Shown in pieces: positions 1 through 7,273 of a DNA stretch of 45,630 nucleotides. Each line of letters starts with the position of its first letter. Position 1 is the first letter of the stretch. The position numbers and the translations under genes are program-made. Under the pieces are notes generated by a model. That model saw only the letters and a list, made by a program, of their open reading frames with translations, had not been told where the DNA came from and searched no databases. The DNA is from Umezawaea endophytica (GTDB lineage Bacteria > Actinomycetota > Actinomycetes > Mycobacteriales > Pseudonocardiaceae): assembly GCF_025061645.1 (NCBI RefSeq), contig NZ_JANYMP010000048.1:5787-51416 (forward strand), written 5' to 3'.

Positions 1-30
1 CCCCACCGCCGCGCCCGTCCGGTGATATCC

Positions 31-65
31 TTGACCCGGTCAACGACTCTGTTGAGGTGGTCAAC
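31..65. promoter_or_regulatory. Probable MarR-type operator pair upstream of the MarR-GNAT gene
   Basis: Two inverted repeats lie directly before the ATG at 67: TTGACC-C-GGTCAA at 31-43 (near-perfect) and GTTGA-N5-TCAAC at 51-65. MarR proteins usually bind dyads of this size and repress their own gene, and the second dyad covers the ribosome binding site (GAGGTGG, 54-60). Autoregulation is inferred from position. Confidence 0.5.
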
Positions 66-66
66 G

Positions 67-975
67 ATGACGGTCGCCGACGTGCGCGCGTTCACCCGCT
101 TCTACACCCGCGTGATCGGTCTGCTGGACCGCTACCTGGGCTCCCCGTACTCCGCGACCGAGGTCAGGGTGCTGTTCGAGCTGGTCTACCGCGACCGGTG
201 CGAGGTCGCCGACCTGCGCGGCGACCTCGACCTGGACGCCGGCTACCTGAGCCGCATCCTGACCCGCTTCGAGGCCGACGGCCTCGCCGTGCGCGCACCG
301 TCGCCGACCGACCGCCGCCGCCAGCTCGTCCGGCCGACCGACCACGGCCGCGCCGTGTTCGCCGACCTGGACGCGCGGTCGTCGGCCGAGGTCGCAGCGC
401 TGCTGGCGGACGTGCCCGAGACCGACCGGCGCGGGCTCGTGACCGCCATGACCACGATCCGCCGCACGCTGGGCGACGCTCCCCCGCGGGCGTACGTGCT
501 GCGTCCGCCGCGACCCGGCGACCTGGGGTGGATCGTGCACCGGCACGGCGCCCGGTACGCCGAGGAGTGCGGGTACGACACGACGTTCGAGGCGCTCGTC
601 GCGGGTGTCGTGGCGGACTTCGGCGCGGGCCACGACCCGGACCGCGAGGCGGCGTGGATCGCGGAGGTCGACGGCGAGCCGGTGGGCTCGATCCTGTGCG
701 TGCGGCAGGACGACGAGACGGCGAAGCTGCGCCTGCTGCTGGTCGAGCCGTCCGCGCGCGGCCTGGGCATCGGCGCGCGGCTGGTGGACGAGTGCGTTCG
801 CTTCGCCCGGCGTTCGGGCTACCGGCGGATGGTGCTGTGGACCGTGGCGGGCCTCGACCAGGCACGGCGGATCTACCAGGCGCAGGGGTTCGTCCTGGTG
901 GACGAACGACCCCAGCGGCTGTTCGGACGGGACGTGATCGGCCAGAACTGGGAGTACCGGTTCCAGGGCGAATAG
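67..975 (+). CDS. MarR-family regulator fused to GNAT N-acetyltransferase
   Basis: The product is a 302-residue protein with two domains. Residues about 1-145 form a MarR winged helix, with the wing signature DRRRQLVRPTDHGRAVF. Residues about 155-300 form a GNAT acetyltransferase, with the acetyl-CoA loop ARGLGIGARLVDE and the usual C-terminal YQAQGFVLV strand. This MarR-GNAT architecture is common in actinobacteria; the acetyl substrate is usually unknown. The ATG at 67 is chosen because GAGGTGG lies six bases upstream; an in-frame GTG at 22 has no ribosome binding site and would sit inside the operator. The gene is followed by a 102-base AT-richer gap before the large regulator, so it is probably its own transcript. 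It could be a self-regulated resistance acetyltransferase for the neighbouring cluster, but nothing in the sequence proves this. Confidence 0.85.
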   Translation: MTVADVRAFTRFYTRVIGLLDRYLGSPYSATEVRVLFELVYRDRCEVADLRGDLDLDAGYLSRILTRFEADGLAVRAPSPTDRRRQLVRPTDHGRAVFADLDARSSAEVAALLADVPETDRRGLVTAMTTIRRTLGDAPPRAYVLRPPRPGDLGWIVHRHGARYAEECGYDTTFEALVAGVVADFGAGHDPDREAAWIAEVDGEPVGSILCVRQDDETAKLRLLLVEPSARGLGIGARLVDECVRFARRSGYRRMVLWTVAGLDQARRIYQAQGFVLVDERPQRLFGRDVIGQNWEYRFQGE

Positions 976-983
976 CGTCCATA

Positions 984-999
984 GGGGTTCCGCATTTGC
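984..999 (+). promoter_or_regulatory. Weak match to the cluster operator, upstream of the LAL regulator
   Basis: GGGGTTCCGCATTTGC resembles a shortened form of the operator seen at 6579-6599 and 7225-7244 (GGG-N-TT-N-CCCCCATGCTGCG). It lies about 80 bases before the LuxR-type regulator start, in an unusually AT-rich gap. It may be an autoregulatory site, but several bases are missing, so the call is tentative. Confidence 0.25.
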
Positions 1000-1077
1000 A
1001 CTGATCGACAGGTCTTGATCAGTCACTTAAGATCACTTTTTCCGACTCCGCATAAATCGGAATCGAGGAGATCGCGA

Positions 1078-3897
1078 GTGGTGAATGCCGCCGACCCGGA
1101 CGCCTCCCCTACCACAGGTGGAACGAAAACAGCAGGCAGACGGGTCGAGATAGGCAAGTTCACCGAGATATTGCGCCGATTGCCGCATAACCGGCCGCAG
1201 GTCGTGGAGATCCACGGCGAGACCGGAATCGGCAAGACCCGATTACTGGACGAACTCGCCCGAATGGCCGTAGACCACGGAATGGAATTGGTATCAGGCC
1301 GGGCGGGCGAATACGAGCGCGACGTCCCGTTCGGCATGGTCGGGGAGGCGCTGGAACGGCTCGCGGGCGTTGACGACGACGAGGCGCGGACGGTGCTGGA
1401 CGCGCTGTCCCCCGACCTCGCCGCGGGCCTGGCGGGCGGGGCCGAGCGCTACCGGCTGTACCGGGCGGTCCGCCGGGTGGTGGCCCGGTTCGCGAAACCG
1501 CCGGGCCTGGTCGTGCTGCTGGACGACCTGCACTGGGCGGACGAGGCGTCGCTGGAACTGGTGGAACACCTGCTCCAGGACATGCCGAGGGTCCCGCTGC
1601 TGGTCGCCGTCGCCTACCGCGGCCACCACGTGCCGCCGGGGCTGCCCGCCGCGCTCGCCAGGACCAGGGCCGACGTGACCCGCCTGGCACCCGGCCCGCT
1701 CGGGGCGGAGGACGTGGCGGAACTCCTGCCGGACGCGTCCGAGCGCCGCCGCGGGCTGCTGCTCGCCGCGAGCGGCGGCAACCCGCTGTACCTGGACGCG
1801 CTGGCCCGCGTGGACGACCGGACCGTCGCGGCGCTCGCCGACCCCGGCCACGCCGACCCGGACGAGATGCCGCGACGGCTCCAGGCGCTGCTGATGACCG
1901 AGCTGCGCTCGCTGGACGCCGTGCGGCGGCTCGTCGCGCAGGCCGCGGCCATCGCGGGCGACCCGGCCGAGCTGGACCTGGTCACCAGCATCGCGGACGC
2001 CCCGGAGGACGAGGTGTTCCACGCGCTGGACGACCTGGTGGCGCTCGGCGTCGTGCACGTGGCGGGCTCGCGGTTCCGCTTCCGGCACCCGCTGGTGCGC
2101 GCCGCCGCCTACCAGTCGGCCGGTCCCGCGTGGCGGATCAACGGCCACCGCCGGGCCGAGGAGTACCTGCGGGCCCGCGGCGGCCCGCTGCCGCTGCGGG
2201 CGCACCACCTCAGCCGTGCGGCCCGGCGCGGTGACGACGACGTGATCACCACGCTGGTGGAGGCCGCGACCGCCGCGCTCGACAACGCTCCCGCGCACGC
2301 CGTCGAGTGGACCCGGACCGCGCTGCGGCTGCTGCCCGAGCGCGCGCCACGGCGGGCGGAGGTCTTGCTGCTGCTGGCGAGGGCGCTGGGGCTGACCGGC
2401 AGGCTGGAGGAGAGCCGGGAGATCCTGCACGAGGTACTGGAGGAGTCCGGTCCGCTGCGCCCGGTGGCCGTGCGGTTCTGCGCGGTCGTGGACCGGCTGC
2501 TCGGCAGGCTGGACGAGGCCCGCGCGCTGCTGGAGGCCGAGGCGTCGGGTGATCCCGCCGAACGCGGCCGGATCGTCGTCGAACTGGCCGCGACCGACCT
2601 GCTGCGCGGTGACCTGCCGGGGTGCGCGGCGCACGCGCGCACCGCCGTGGCCACGGCTGCGGGCGACCGGGGCCAGCGGGCCGCGGGCACGACCGTGCTC
2701 GGCATGGCGGCGTTGCAGGGCGCGGAGATCGCCGAGGCGCGCGAGCACCTGGCCGACGCGGTGCGGCTGGTCGACGGCCTGTCCGACACCGAACTCCGCG
2801 ACCACCTGCACGTGCTGCCCCCGTTGGCGTGGCTCGAACTGCACCTGGAGCACCACGCCGACAGCTCCCGGCACCTCGGGCGCGGCCTGTCCATCGCCAG
2901 GGCCAACGGGCAGACGCACGTGCTGCCGTACCTGCTGATCGTGGACTCGGCGCTGCACGCCCGCGCGGGCAGGCTCTCGCAGGCCCGGCGGCGGGCGGAG
3001 GACGCGCGCGAGACGTCCGCGCTCATCGGCAGCCCCGAGACCTCCGCGATGGCGAACGCCGTGGAGCTGCGCTCCGCGCTGTGGCAGCGCGGGCCGGAAG
3101 CCGCACTGCCGCTGGCGGCGGTCCGCGCGAAGTCCCGGTGGTGGGCCGAGGAGGCGGACCTGTTCGTCCCCGTCGTCCACCTGTTCGCCGACCGGCCCGC
3201 GCAGGCGGTCGAGCACATCGCCCCGCACGTCGGCGACGACCCGATGGACGTGGGCGGCCTGCACGCCGTGCGGTGGTGCGGGTCCCTCGCCGTCGCGAAG
3301 GCGCACCTCGGTTCGCTGGACGAGGCGCTGGACCTGTCCGAGCACGCGCTGGTGCTGGCCTCCGCGCTCGACCTCCCGTTCCTGCGCGGGTTCGCCCACC
3401 TCGCCCGCTCCCGCGTGCTCGCCGAGTGCGGCCAGTTGCCGCTGTCGGTCGACGAGGCGGAGACCGCCGCCCACCGGTTCGCCGAGGCCGGGGCCCCGCT
3501 GTACCGGGCGATGGCCCACGACGTGGCCGCCGTGGCCCTGTCCGCGGCAGGCGACCTGCAACGCGCGCGCGTCGAGTTCGGCCGCGCCAAGACCGGCTAC
3601 GCCGCCTGCGAGGCGTCCTGGCTGCTGACCCGCGTGCGCAACAGCGAGAGCAGGCTCGGCGCCCGCGCTCCCCGGCCCCGCCGCCCGGACGCGGTCGGCA
3701 CCGTGGACGCGCTGTCGGTGCGGGAACGGGAGATCGCCCGACTGGTCGCGGACGGGCTGACCAACCGCGAGATCGCCGCGCGGCTGTTCCTGAGCGCGAA
3801 GACCGTGGAGGCGCACCTGGCGAGGATGTTCACCAAGTTGGGGGTGAAGTCCCGTGTCGGGGTGGCGCAGCGGCTGTCGGGCGCGGAGTCCGGTTAG
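1078..3897 (+). CDS. LAL-type (large ATP-binding) LuxR-family transcriptional regulator
   Basis: The product is a 939-residue protein with an N-terminal AAA/STAND ATPase and a C-terminal LuxR helix-turn-helix. Walker A is GETGIGKT at about residues 47-54, Walker B LLDDLHWAD at about 147-155, a TPR-like helical middle follows, and the HTH (LSVREREIARL...TNREIAARLF) spans about 879-938. The GTG at 1078 is preceded by GAGGAG with a seven-base spacer; the next codon is also GTG. LAL proteins are typical pathway-specific activators of antibiotic clusters. A rare TTA codon at 1243-1245 (residue 56) suggests bldA-type tRNA control. The first 200 or so coding bases are AT-richer than the rest. The likely targets are the two promoters with a shared operator near 6.6 and 7.2 kb; this is inferred from position and from known LuxR-HTH sites, not shown. 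The gene ends 14 bases from the convergent GNAT-SET gene. Confidence 0.9.
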   Translation: MVNAADPDASPTTGGTKTAGRRVEIGKFTEILRRLPHNRPQVVEIHGETGIGKTRLLDELARMAVDHGMELVSGRAGEYERDVPFGMVGEALERLAGVDDDEARTVLDALSPDLAAGLAGGAERYRLYRAVRRVVARFAKPPGLVVLLDDLHWADEASLELVEHLLQDMPRVPLLVAVAYRGHHVPPGLPAALARTRADVTRLAPGPLGAEDVAELLPDASERRRGLLLAASGGNPLYLDALARVDDRTVAALADPGHADPDEMPRRLQALLMTELRSLDAVRRLVAQAAAIAGDPAELDLVTSIADAPEDEVFHALDDLVALGVVHVAGSRFRFRHPLVRAAAYQSAGPAWRINGHRRAEEYLRARGGPLPLRAHHLSRAARRGDDDVITTLVEAATAALDNAPAHAVEWTRTALRLLPERAPRRAEVLLLLARALGLTGRLEESREILHEVLEESGPLRPVAVRFCAVVDRLLGRLDEARALLEAEASGDPAERGRIVVELAATDLLRGDLPGCAAHARTAVATAAGDRGQRAAGTTVLGMAALQGAEIAEAREHLADAVRLVDGLSDTELRDHLHVLPPLAWLELHLEHHADSSRHLGRGLSIARANGQTHVLPYLLIVDSALHARAGRLSQARRRAEDARETSALIGSPETSAMANAVELRSALWQRGPEAALPLAAVRAKSRWWAEEADLFVPVVHLFADRPAQAVEHIAPHVGDDPMDVGGLHAVRWCGSLAVAKAHLGSLDEALDLSEHALVLASALDLPFLRGFAHLARSRVLAECGQLPLSVDEAETAAHRFAEAGAPLYRAMAHDVAAVALSAAGDLQRARVEFGRAKTGYAACEASWLLTRVRNSESRLGARAPRPRRPDAVGTVDALSVREREIARLVADGLTNREIAARLFLSAKTVEAHLARMFTKLGVKSRVGVAQRLSGAESG

Positions 3898-3911
3898 GGC
3901 TCGCGGTCGGG

Positions 3912-4832
3912 TCAGGACCGGATGCGGTCCAGCAGCGGCGGGCTCCAGTGGTCGCCGTAGGCGTGCCGGAGGTCCGGTAGGCGCCAGTCCGCGCCGGACA
4001 CGCTGCCCCGGCACGCGGAACTGCCGCAGCGGCAGGGCATCCGCCACGACTCGACGCCGGTGTGCGTGGCGTAGTCGAGGGTCAGTTCTGTGCCCACTCG
4101 GACGCGGGTCCGCGCGACGACGGTGGTCGCGTCCACGTGCCACAGCGTCGGGTCGCACGAGTGGTTGCCGTAGCGGACCGGGTGGGCCGGGTCCAGGAGC
4201 AGGTGGCAGGCGACGCCGACGGTGAGGCTGCTGTACGGCGGGGTGAGCGCCGCCAGGTCGGTGTCGTCGATGAGGCGGCCGCCCAGGCGCAGCACGACCT
4301 CGCCCGCAGCGATCGGTTCGGTGGCGAACAGGCCCAGGCCCTCGATGGGCGAGTCGCGGACCTCCGCCTTCGGCGTGAGCCACGAGCCGGTCGGGTGGCG
4401 GACCAGCCGCCGTTCGCCGTCGCCGCTCGGGCCGTCGTCCACGAAGCCGTGCCGTCGGTACAAGGCCGCGGCGGCGTGGTTGGACTCCTTCACCGCCAGG
4501 GAGACGGTGCCGTCCGCGCGGTCCACGACCGCGTCGACCAGCGCATCGCCGACCCCTCGGCCGCGGGCGAACGGGGCGACCCACATCGAGATCAGCTCGA
4601 CCCCGTGCCCGTTCGGCATCCCGCTCACCATGCCCGCGGGCTCGCCGTCCAAGTACGCCAGCACGTTGTGCACGCCGTCGAGGCGGTCGCGCCAGCGCCG
4701 CTCGGTGTCGCCCGCGCCCTGCCACTCGGCGAGCTTCGCGCCGAACGCCTCCGGCGCGTCGCGCAGCGCCGCGAGCCTCAGCTCCCGCCAATCCGCCCAG
4801 TCGTCGACCTCTAGTTCCCGGAGCACGACCAC
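3912..4832 (-). CDS. GNAT acetyltransferase fused to a SET-domain protein
   Basis: The 306-residue product joins two enzyme families in one uninterrupted reading frame. Residues 1-145 are a GNAT domain (acetyl-CoA loop ARGRGVGDALVDA near 89-101; YRRHGFVDDG near 125-134). Residues 157-306 are a SET domain with the opening motif EGLGLFA (164-170), the SAM/substrate motif NHSCDPT (223-229), the Tyr of LDYATH (254), and a Cys-rich post-SET tail (C267, C269, C274). SET proteins are SAM-dependent lysine methyltransferases in eukaryotes; bacterial single-domain versions have few known substrates. One chain that could both acetylate and methylate amines is unusual. The start is GTG at 4832; a downstream GTG is also possible. 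It lies 40 bases after the condensation-domain gene on the same strand and may be co-transcribed with it. Substrate unknown. Confidence 0.8.
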   Translation of the reverse strand: MVVLRELEVDDWADWRELRLAALRDAPEAFGAKLAEWQGAGDTERRWRDRLDGVHNVLAYLDGEPAGMVSGMPNGHGVELISMWVAPFARGRGVGDALVDAVVDRADGTVSLAVKESNHAAAALYRRHGFVDDGPSGDGERRLVRHPTGSWLTPKAEVRDSPIEGLGLFATEPIAAGEVVLRLGGRLIDDTDLAALTPPYSSLTVGVACHLLLDPAHPVRYGNHSCDPTLWHVDATTVVARTRVRVGTELTLDYATHTGVESWRMPCRCGSSACRGSVSGADWRLPDLRHAYGDHWSPPLLDRIRS

Positions 4833-4872
4833 CGCACCACCTTCGGCGAGGACCCGCCCCGGCGCAACACGA

Positions 4873-6525
4873 TTACCGGCCGGTGCCCTCCGCCAGCACC
4901 GGCATCGACCGCCAGGCGTCCAGGTCGTCGAGGTCGTCCGGCGCGGCGGCGCACACGACGTACCTGCCCGGCGCCATCGCCGTGTACCGGCCGGGCAGCA
5001 GCGCCACGCACTTCTCGTGGATCGCCTGCGGCTTCTCGTCCGCCACGACGTACCCGACCAGCTCGTCGGAGCCGAACACCGCCGCCTGCCCGCCGGTCGC
5101 CTCCGCGAGCACCCTCCTGACCTCGGCCAGCTCCACCCAGCACGAGTCGACGCACACCCAGCCGTCGCCGCGGTCGACCGGCACGATCCCGGTGATCGCC
5201 GGGACCTCCGCCACCGGCACCTCGCGGGCGGCGGACGCGACGAGCAGCGCCTCGACCCCGCGCAGGAACCCCTCGATGTCGGCGGGCGGCAGGTAGCGGG
5301 TGTCGGCGTAGAGCGCCAGCCGCACGTCGCTGCCCGCGCTGATCACGGTGAAGTAGAACGCCACCGGGTACGAGGTGGCGGGCAGCCAGGAGAACGAGGA
5401 CTGCTGCGCGGCGAGCGCGACGGCGGTGGGCGGCGTGGGGTCGATCACCCGCACCTCGCCGTGCGCGCCGACGTCGTTGAACACGCAGTCGCGCTGGAAC
5501 CTGGTGCCGCGCTCGGTCGCCACGCGGTCCATCACCGGCCACAGCCGCCGCGCCTCGAACTGGCTGTACCGGTAGGCGTTCATGGTGGCCACCTGCACAC
5601 CGCGGATCACCGCGTCCACAGTGGACTCGCCGAGTTCGAACGGCACCAGCGCGTCCTGCGCGATCGTGCCGACGTAGTCGGCCATGCCGGGCCGGAACCG
5701 GTTGCCGCAGATGGACACCAGCGCGCCGCGGGCGTTGCCGGTGCGCACCGCGAGCAGGGTCGCCGCGGCGGCGAGCAGGACGGTCGAGTGGCTGACCCCG
5801 GTCCGCGCCACGATCGCGGGCAGCGCCAGCCCCGCGGCGGGTGAGCTCAGGTACCCCTCCCGACAGCCCTCCTCCCCCGCGGCGGGCACGGAGAACACGC
5901 ACTGCGGCATCCGGCGCAACTGGTTCTCCCAGAACCGCACCGCCGCACCGGCCCGCCGCCGAGCGGGTTCGGTGGCCTCCAGCGCGGCCTGGTCGAGCGG
6001 CTGGTGCGCGGTCGGGCCGACCACGCGGAGCGCGGGATCGGCCATCATCGCGGCGAGTTGGGCGGCCACCAGCGAGATGCTGGCGAAGTCCGTCGCCAGG
6101 TGCGACAACGCCAGCGCGACCAGGTGCGGCACGCCGTCACGGGTGGCGACGGCGACCCGCACCGGCAAGTCCTCGGCGTAGTCGAACGGTTGGCCCGCCA
6201 GGCTTTCCCGCAGCAGCGGCTCCACGTCCGGGCCGTCCAGCTCGGTCAGCTCGACGGTCAGCGAGCCCACGGCCGTCACGACCTGCCTCGCGCGCTCGCC
6301 GGGGACGATGGTGGTGCGCAGCGCCTCGTGCCGCGCGATCAGCACGGCCAGCACCTCGCCGATGTCGGCCGCCGTCACGCCGACAGGCACCGGAACGAAG
6401 CGGCACAGGATGTCCGAGCGCTCCTGGCGCTGCGCGCCGATCCACTCCAGCACGTTGCCCTGGCCGAGGGTCACCGGTCCCTCACCACCGCGAGCACCGG
6501 TGAAGTCGACGCGCAGTTGTCCCAT
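4873..6525 (-). CDS. Free-standing condensation-domain enzyme
   Basis: The 550-residue protein has the two-lobe chloramphenicol-acetyltransferase-like fold of NRPS condensation domains (family-typical segment VLIARHEALRTTIV at about 61-74), with no adenylation or carrier domain. The catalytic HHxxxDG motif reads SHLATDF at residues 141-147: the second His (H142) and the Asp (D146) remain, while the first His and the Gly are replaced. The second His is the essential one in studied domains, so catalysis is possible. The ATG at 6525 has GGGAGG upstream. A well-formed promoter lies at 6558-6599 and shares its operator with the operon promoter at 7225, tying this gene to the aminoacyl-carrier pathway. 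The likely job is amide or ester formation between the carrier-bound acyl chain and a second molecule; this is inference. It could also act as an acyltransferase like PapA-type enzymes. Confidence 0.8.
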   Translation of the reverse strand: MGQLRVDFTGARGGEGPVTLGQGNVLEWIGAQRQERSDILCRFVPVPVGVTAADIGEVLAVLIARHEALRTTIVPGERARQVVTAVGSLTVELTELDGPDVEPLLRESLAGQPFDYAEDLPVRVAVATRDGVPHLVALALSHLATDFASISLVAAQLAAMMADPALRVVGPTAHQPLDQAALEATEPARRRAGAAVRFWENQLRRMPQCVFSVPAAGEEGCREGYLSSPAAGLALPAIVARTGVSHSTVLLAAAATLLAVRTGNARGALVSICGNRFRPGMADYVGTIAQDALVPFELGESTVDAVIRGVQVATMNAYRYSQFEARRLWPVMDRVATERGTRFQRDCVFNDVGAHGEVRVIDPTPPTAVALAAQQSSFSWLPATSYPVAFYFTVISAGSDVRLALYADTRYLPPADIEGFLRGVEALLVASAAREVPVAEVPAITGIVPVDRGDGWVCVDSCWVELAEVRRVLAEATGGQAAVFGSDELVGYVVADEKPQAIHEKCVALLPGRYTAMAPGRYVVCAAAPDDLDDLDAWRSMPVLAEGTGR

Positions 6526-6557
6526 CGCTTTGCCTCCCGAGGCCGACACCCGTGCCG

Positions 6558-6599
6558 ACGGTAGAGCGGGCCCCGAACCGCAGCATGGGGGAAAACCCC
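6558..6599 (-). promoter_or_regulatory. Promoter and shared operator of the condensation-domain gene
   Basis: Read on the minus strand, the palindromic GGGGTTTTCCCC continues into CATGCTGCG (6599 down to 6579), followed after 15 bases by a TACCGT -10-like hexamer (6563-6558) within TACCGTCGGC. The same arrangement occurs before the KAS III gene at 7225-7266. LuxR-HTH regulators such as PimM bind GGGAWWTCCC-type dyads, so the LAL regulator at 1078 is the obvious candidate activator. The predicted transcript would start near 6551, leaving a short leader with a good ribosome binding site. Confidence 0.65.
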
Positions 6600-6667
6600 T
6601 CTTCCGCCCAGTAATCCCGGCTCGCGGCGTGGACCGGCACGGCTCCCGGCGGACAGGATCGGGCGTC

Positions 6668-7225
6668 ATGAGACCAGTGACGCTGCGCCGCCGCGACGCG
6701 GAGGAGACGCGCGCGGTGCTGGACGAGGCCGTGCGCGTGCACGGCGAGGTCCACGCCGTGCCGCCGTTCGCGGGCATCCCGTACTACGCCGACGACCGGT
6801 TCCGCGACCGGCTGGTCATCGCGTCGCGGCAGCCGGGGTTCGGCCTGCTCGCGGCCGAGGACGGCGACGAGACGGCGGGCTACCTCTACGGCTTCGCCCT
6901 GCCCGGCCACACGCGCTGGTGGTCGCCGCTGAAGGACGTCCTGCCCGCCGAGATCACGGCGGAGACGGGGGCCCGCACGGTGTTCATCCAGGAGATCATG
7001 GTGCGCGAGCGGTGGCGCGGCAGGGAGATCGCGCGCACCCTGCACGACGAGTTCCTGCGCTCCCGCACCGAGGAGCGCGGCCTCATCTGCGTCGAACCGG
7101 GCAACGACCTCGCCCGCTCCGCCTACCTGCGCTGGGGCTGGACGCCGATCGCCACCACCGCGTTCACCCCCACCGGTCCCGCGTTCGACTGCCTCCTCAA
7201 ACCCCTCGGTAGGGTGCGGGTGTAG
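6668..7225 (+). CDS. GNAT-family N-acetyltransferase
   Basis: The product is a 185-residue single-domain acetyltransferase. The acetyl-CoA binding region is FIQEIMVRERWRGREIARTL, with a degenerate pyrophosphate loop, and the C-terminal half holds the GNAT strand-helix NDLARSAYLRWGWTPIATT. The ATG at 6668 gives a normal-length GNAT, but no strong Shine-Dalgarno sequence is seen. It is divergent from the condensation-domain gene across 142 bases containing one copy of the shared operator, and its stop codon touches the operator of the downstream KAS III promoter. That packing suggests it belongs to the cluster, as a tailoring or self-protection enzyme acetylating a free amine. The substrate cannot be read from the sequence. 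Confidence 0.75.
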   Translation: MRPVTLRRRDAEETRAVLDEAVRVHGEVHAVPPFAGIPYYADDRFRDRLVIASRQPGFGLLAAEDGDETAGYLYGFALPGHTRWWSPLKDVLPAEITAETGARTVFIQEIMVRERWRGREIARTLHDEFLRSRTEERGLICVEPGNDLARSAYLRWGWTPIATTAFTPTGPAFDCLLKPLGRVRV

Positions 7226-7266
7226 GGATTCCCCCCATGCTGCGACCCGGCCGACCTCCCTAACGT
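7225..7266 (+). promoter_or_regulatory. Promoter and shared operator of the KAS III-to-exporter operon
   Basis: GGGATT followed by CCCCCCATGCTGCG occupies 7225-7244, and TAACGT at 7261-7266 lies 16 bases later. The last 13 bases of the operator are identical to those before the condensation gene, and the downstream ACGTCGGC resembles that promoter's CCGTCGGC. The ATG of the next gene is only seven bases after the -10 hexamer and has no clear ribosome binding site, so the transcript is probably leaderless. The operator overlaps the expected -35 position, as for a class II activator. Confidence 0.65.
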
Positions 7267-7273
7267 CGGCGGC

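Noticed and set aside
1294-4791. Minus-strand open frame of 1165 codons opposite the LAL regulator
   Set aside because: It is Arg/Gly/Pro/Gln-rich low-complexity translation, a shadow of the GC-rich real gene on the plus strand, with no domain.
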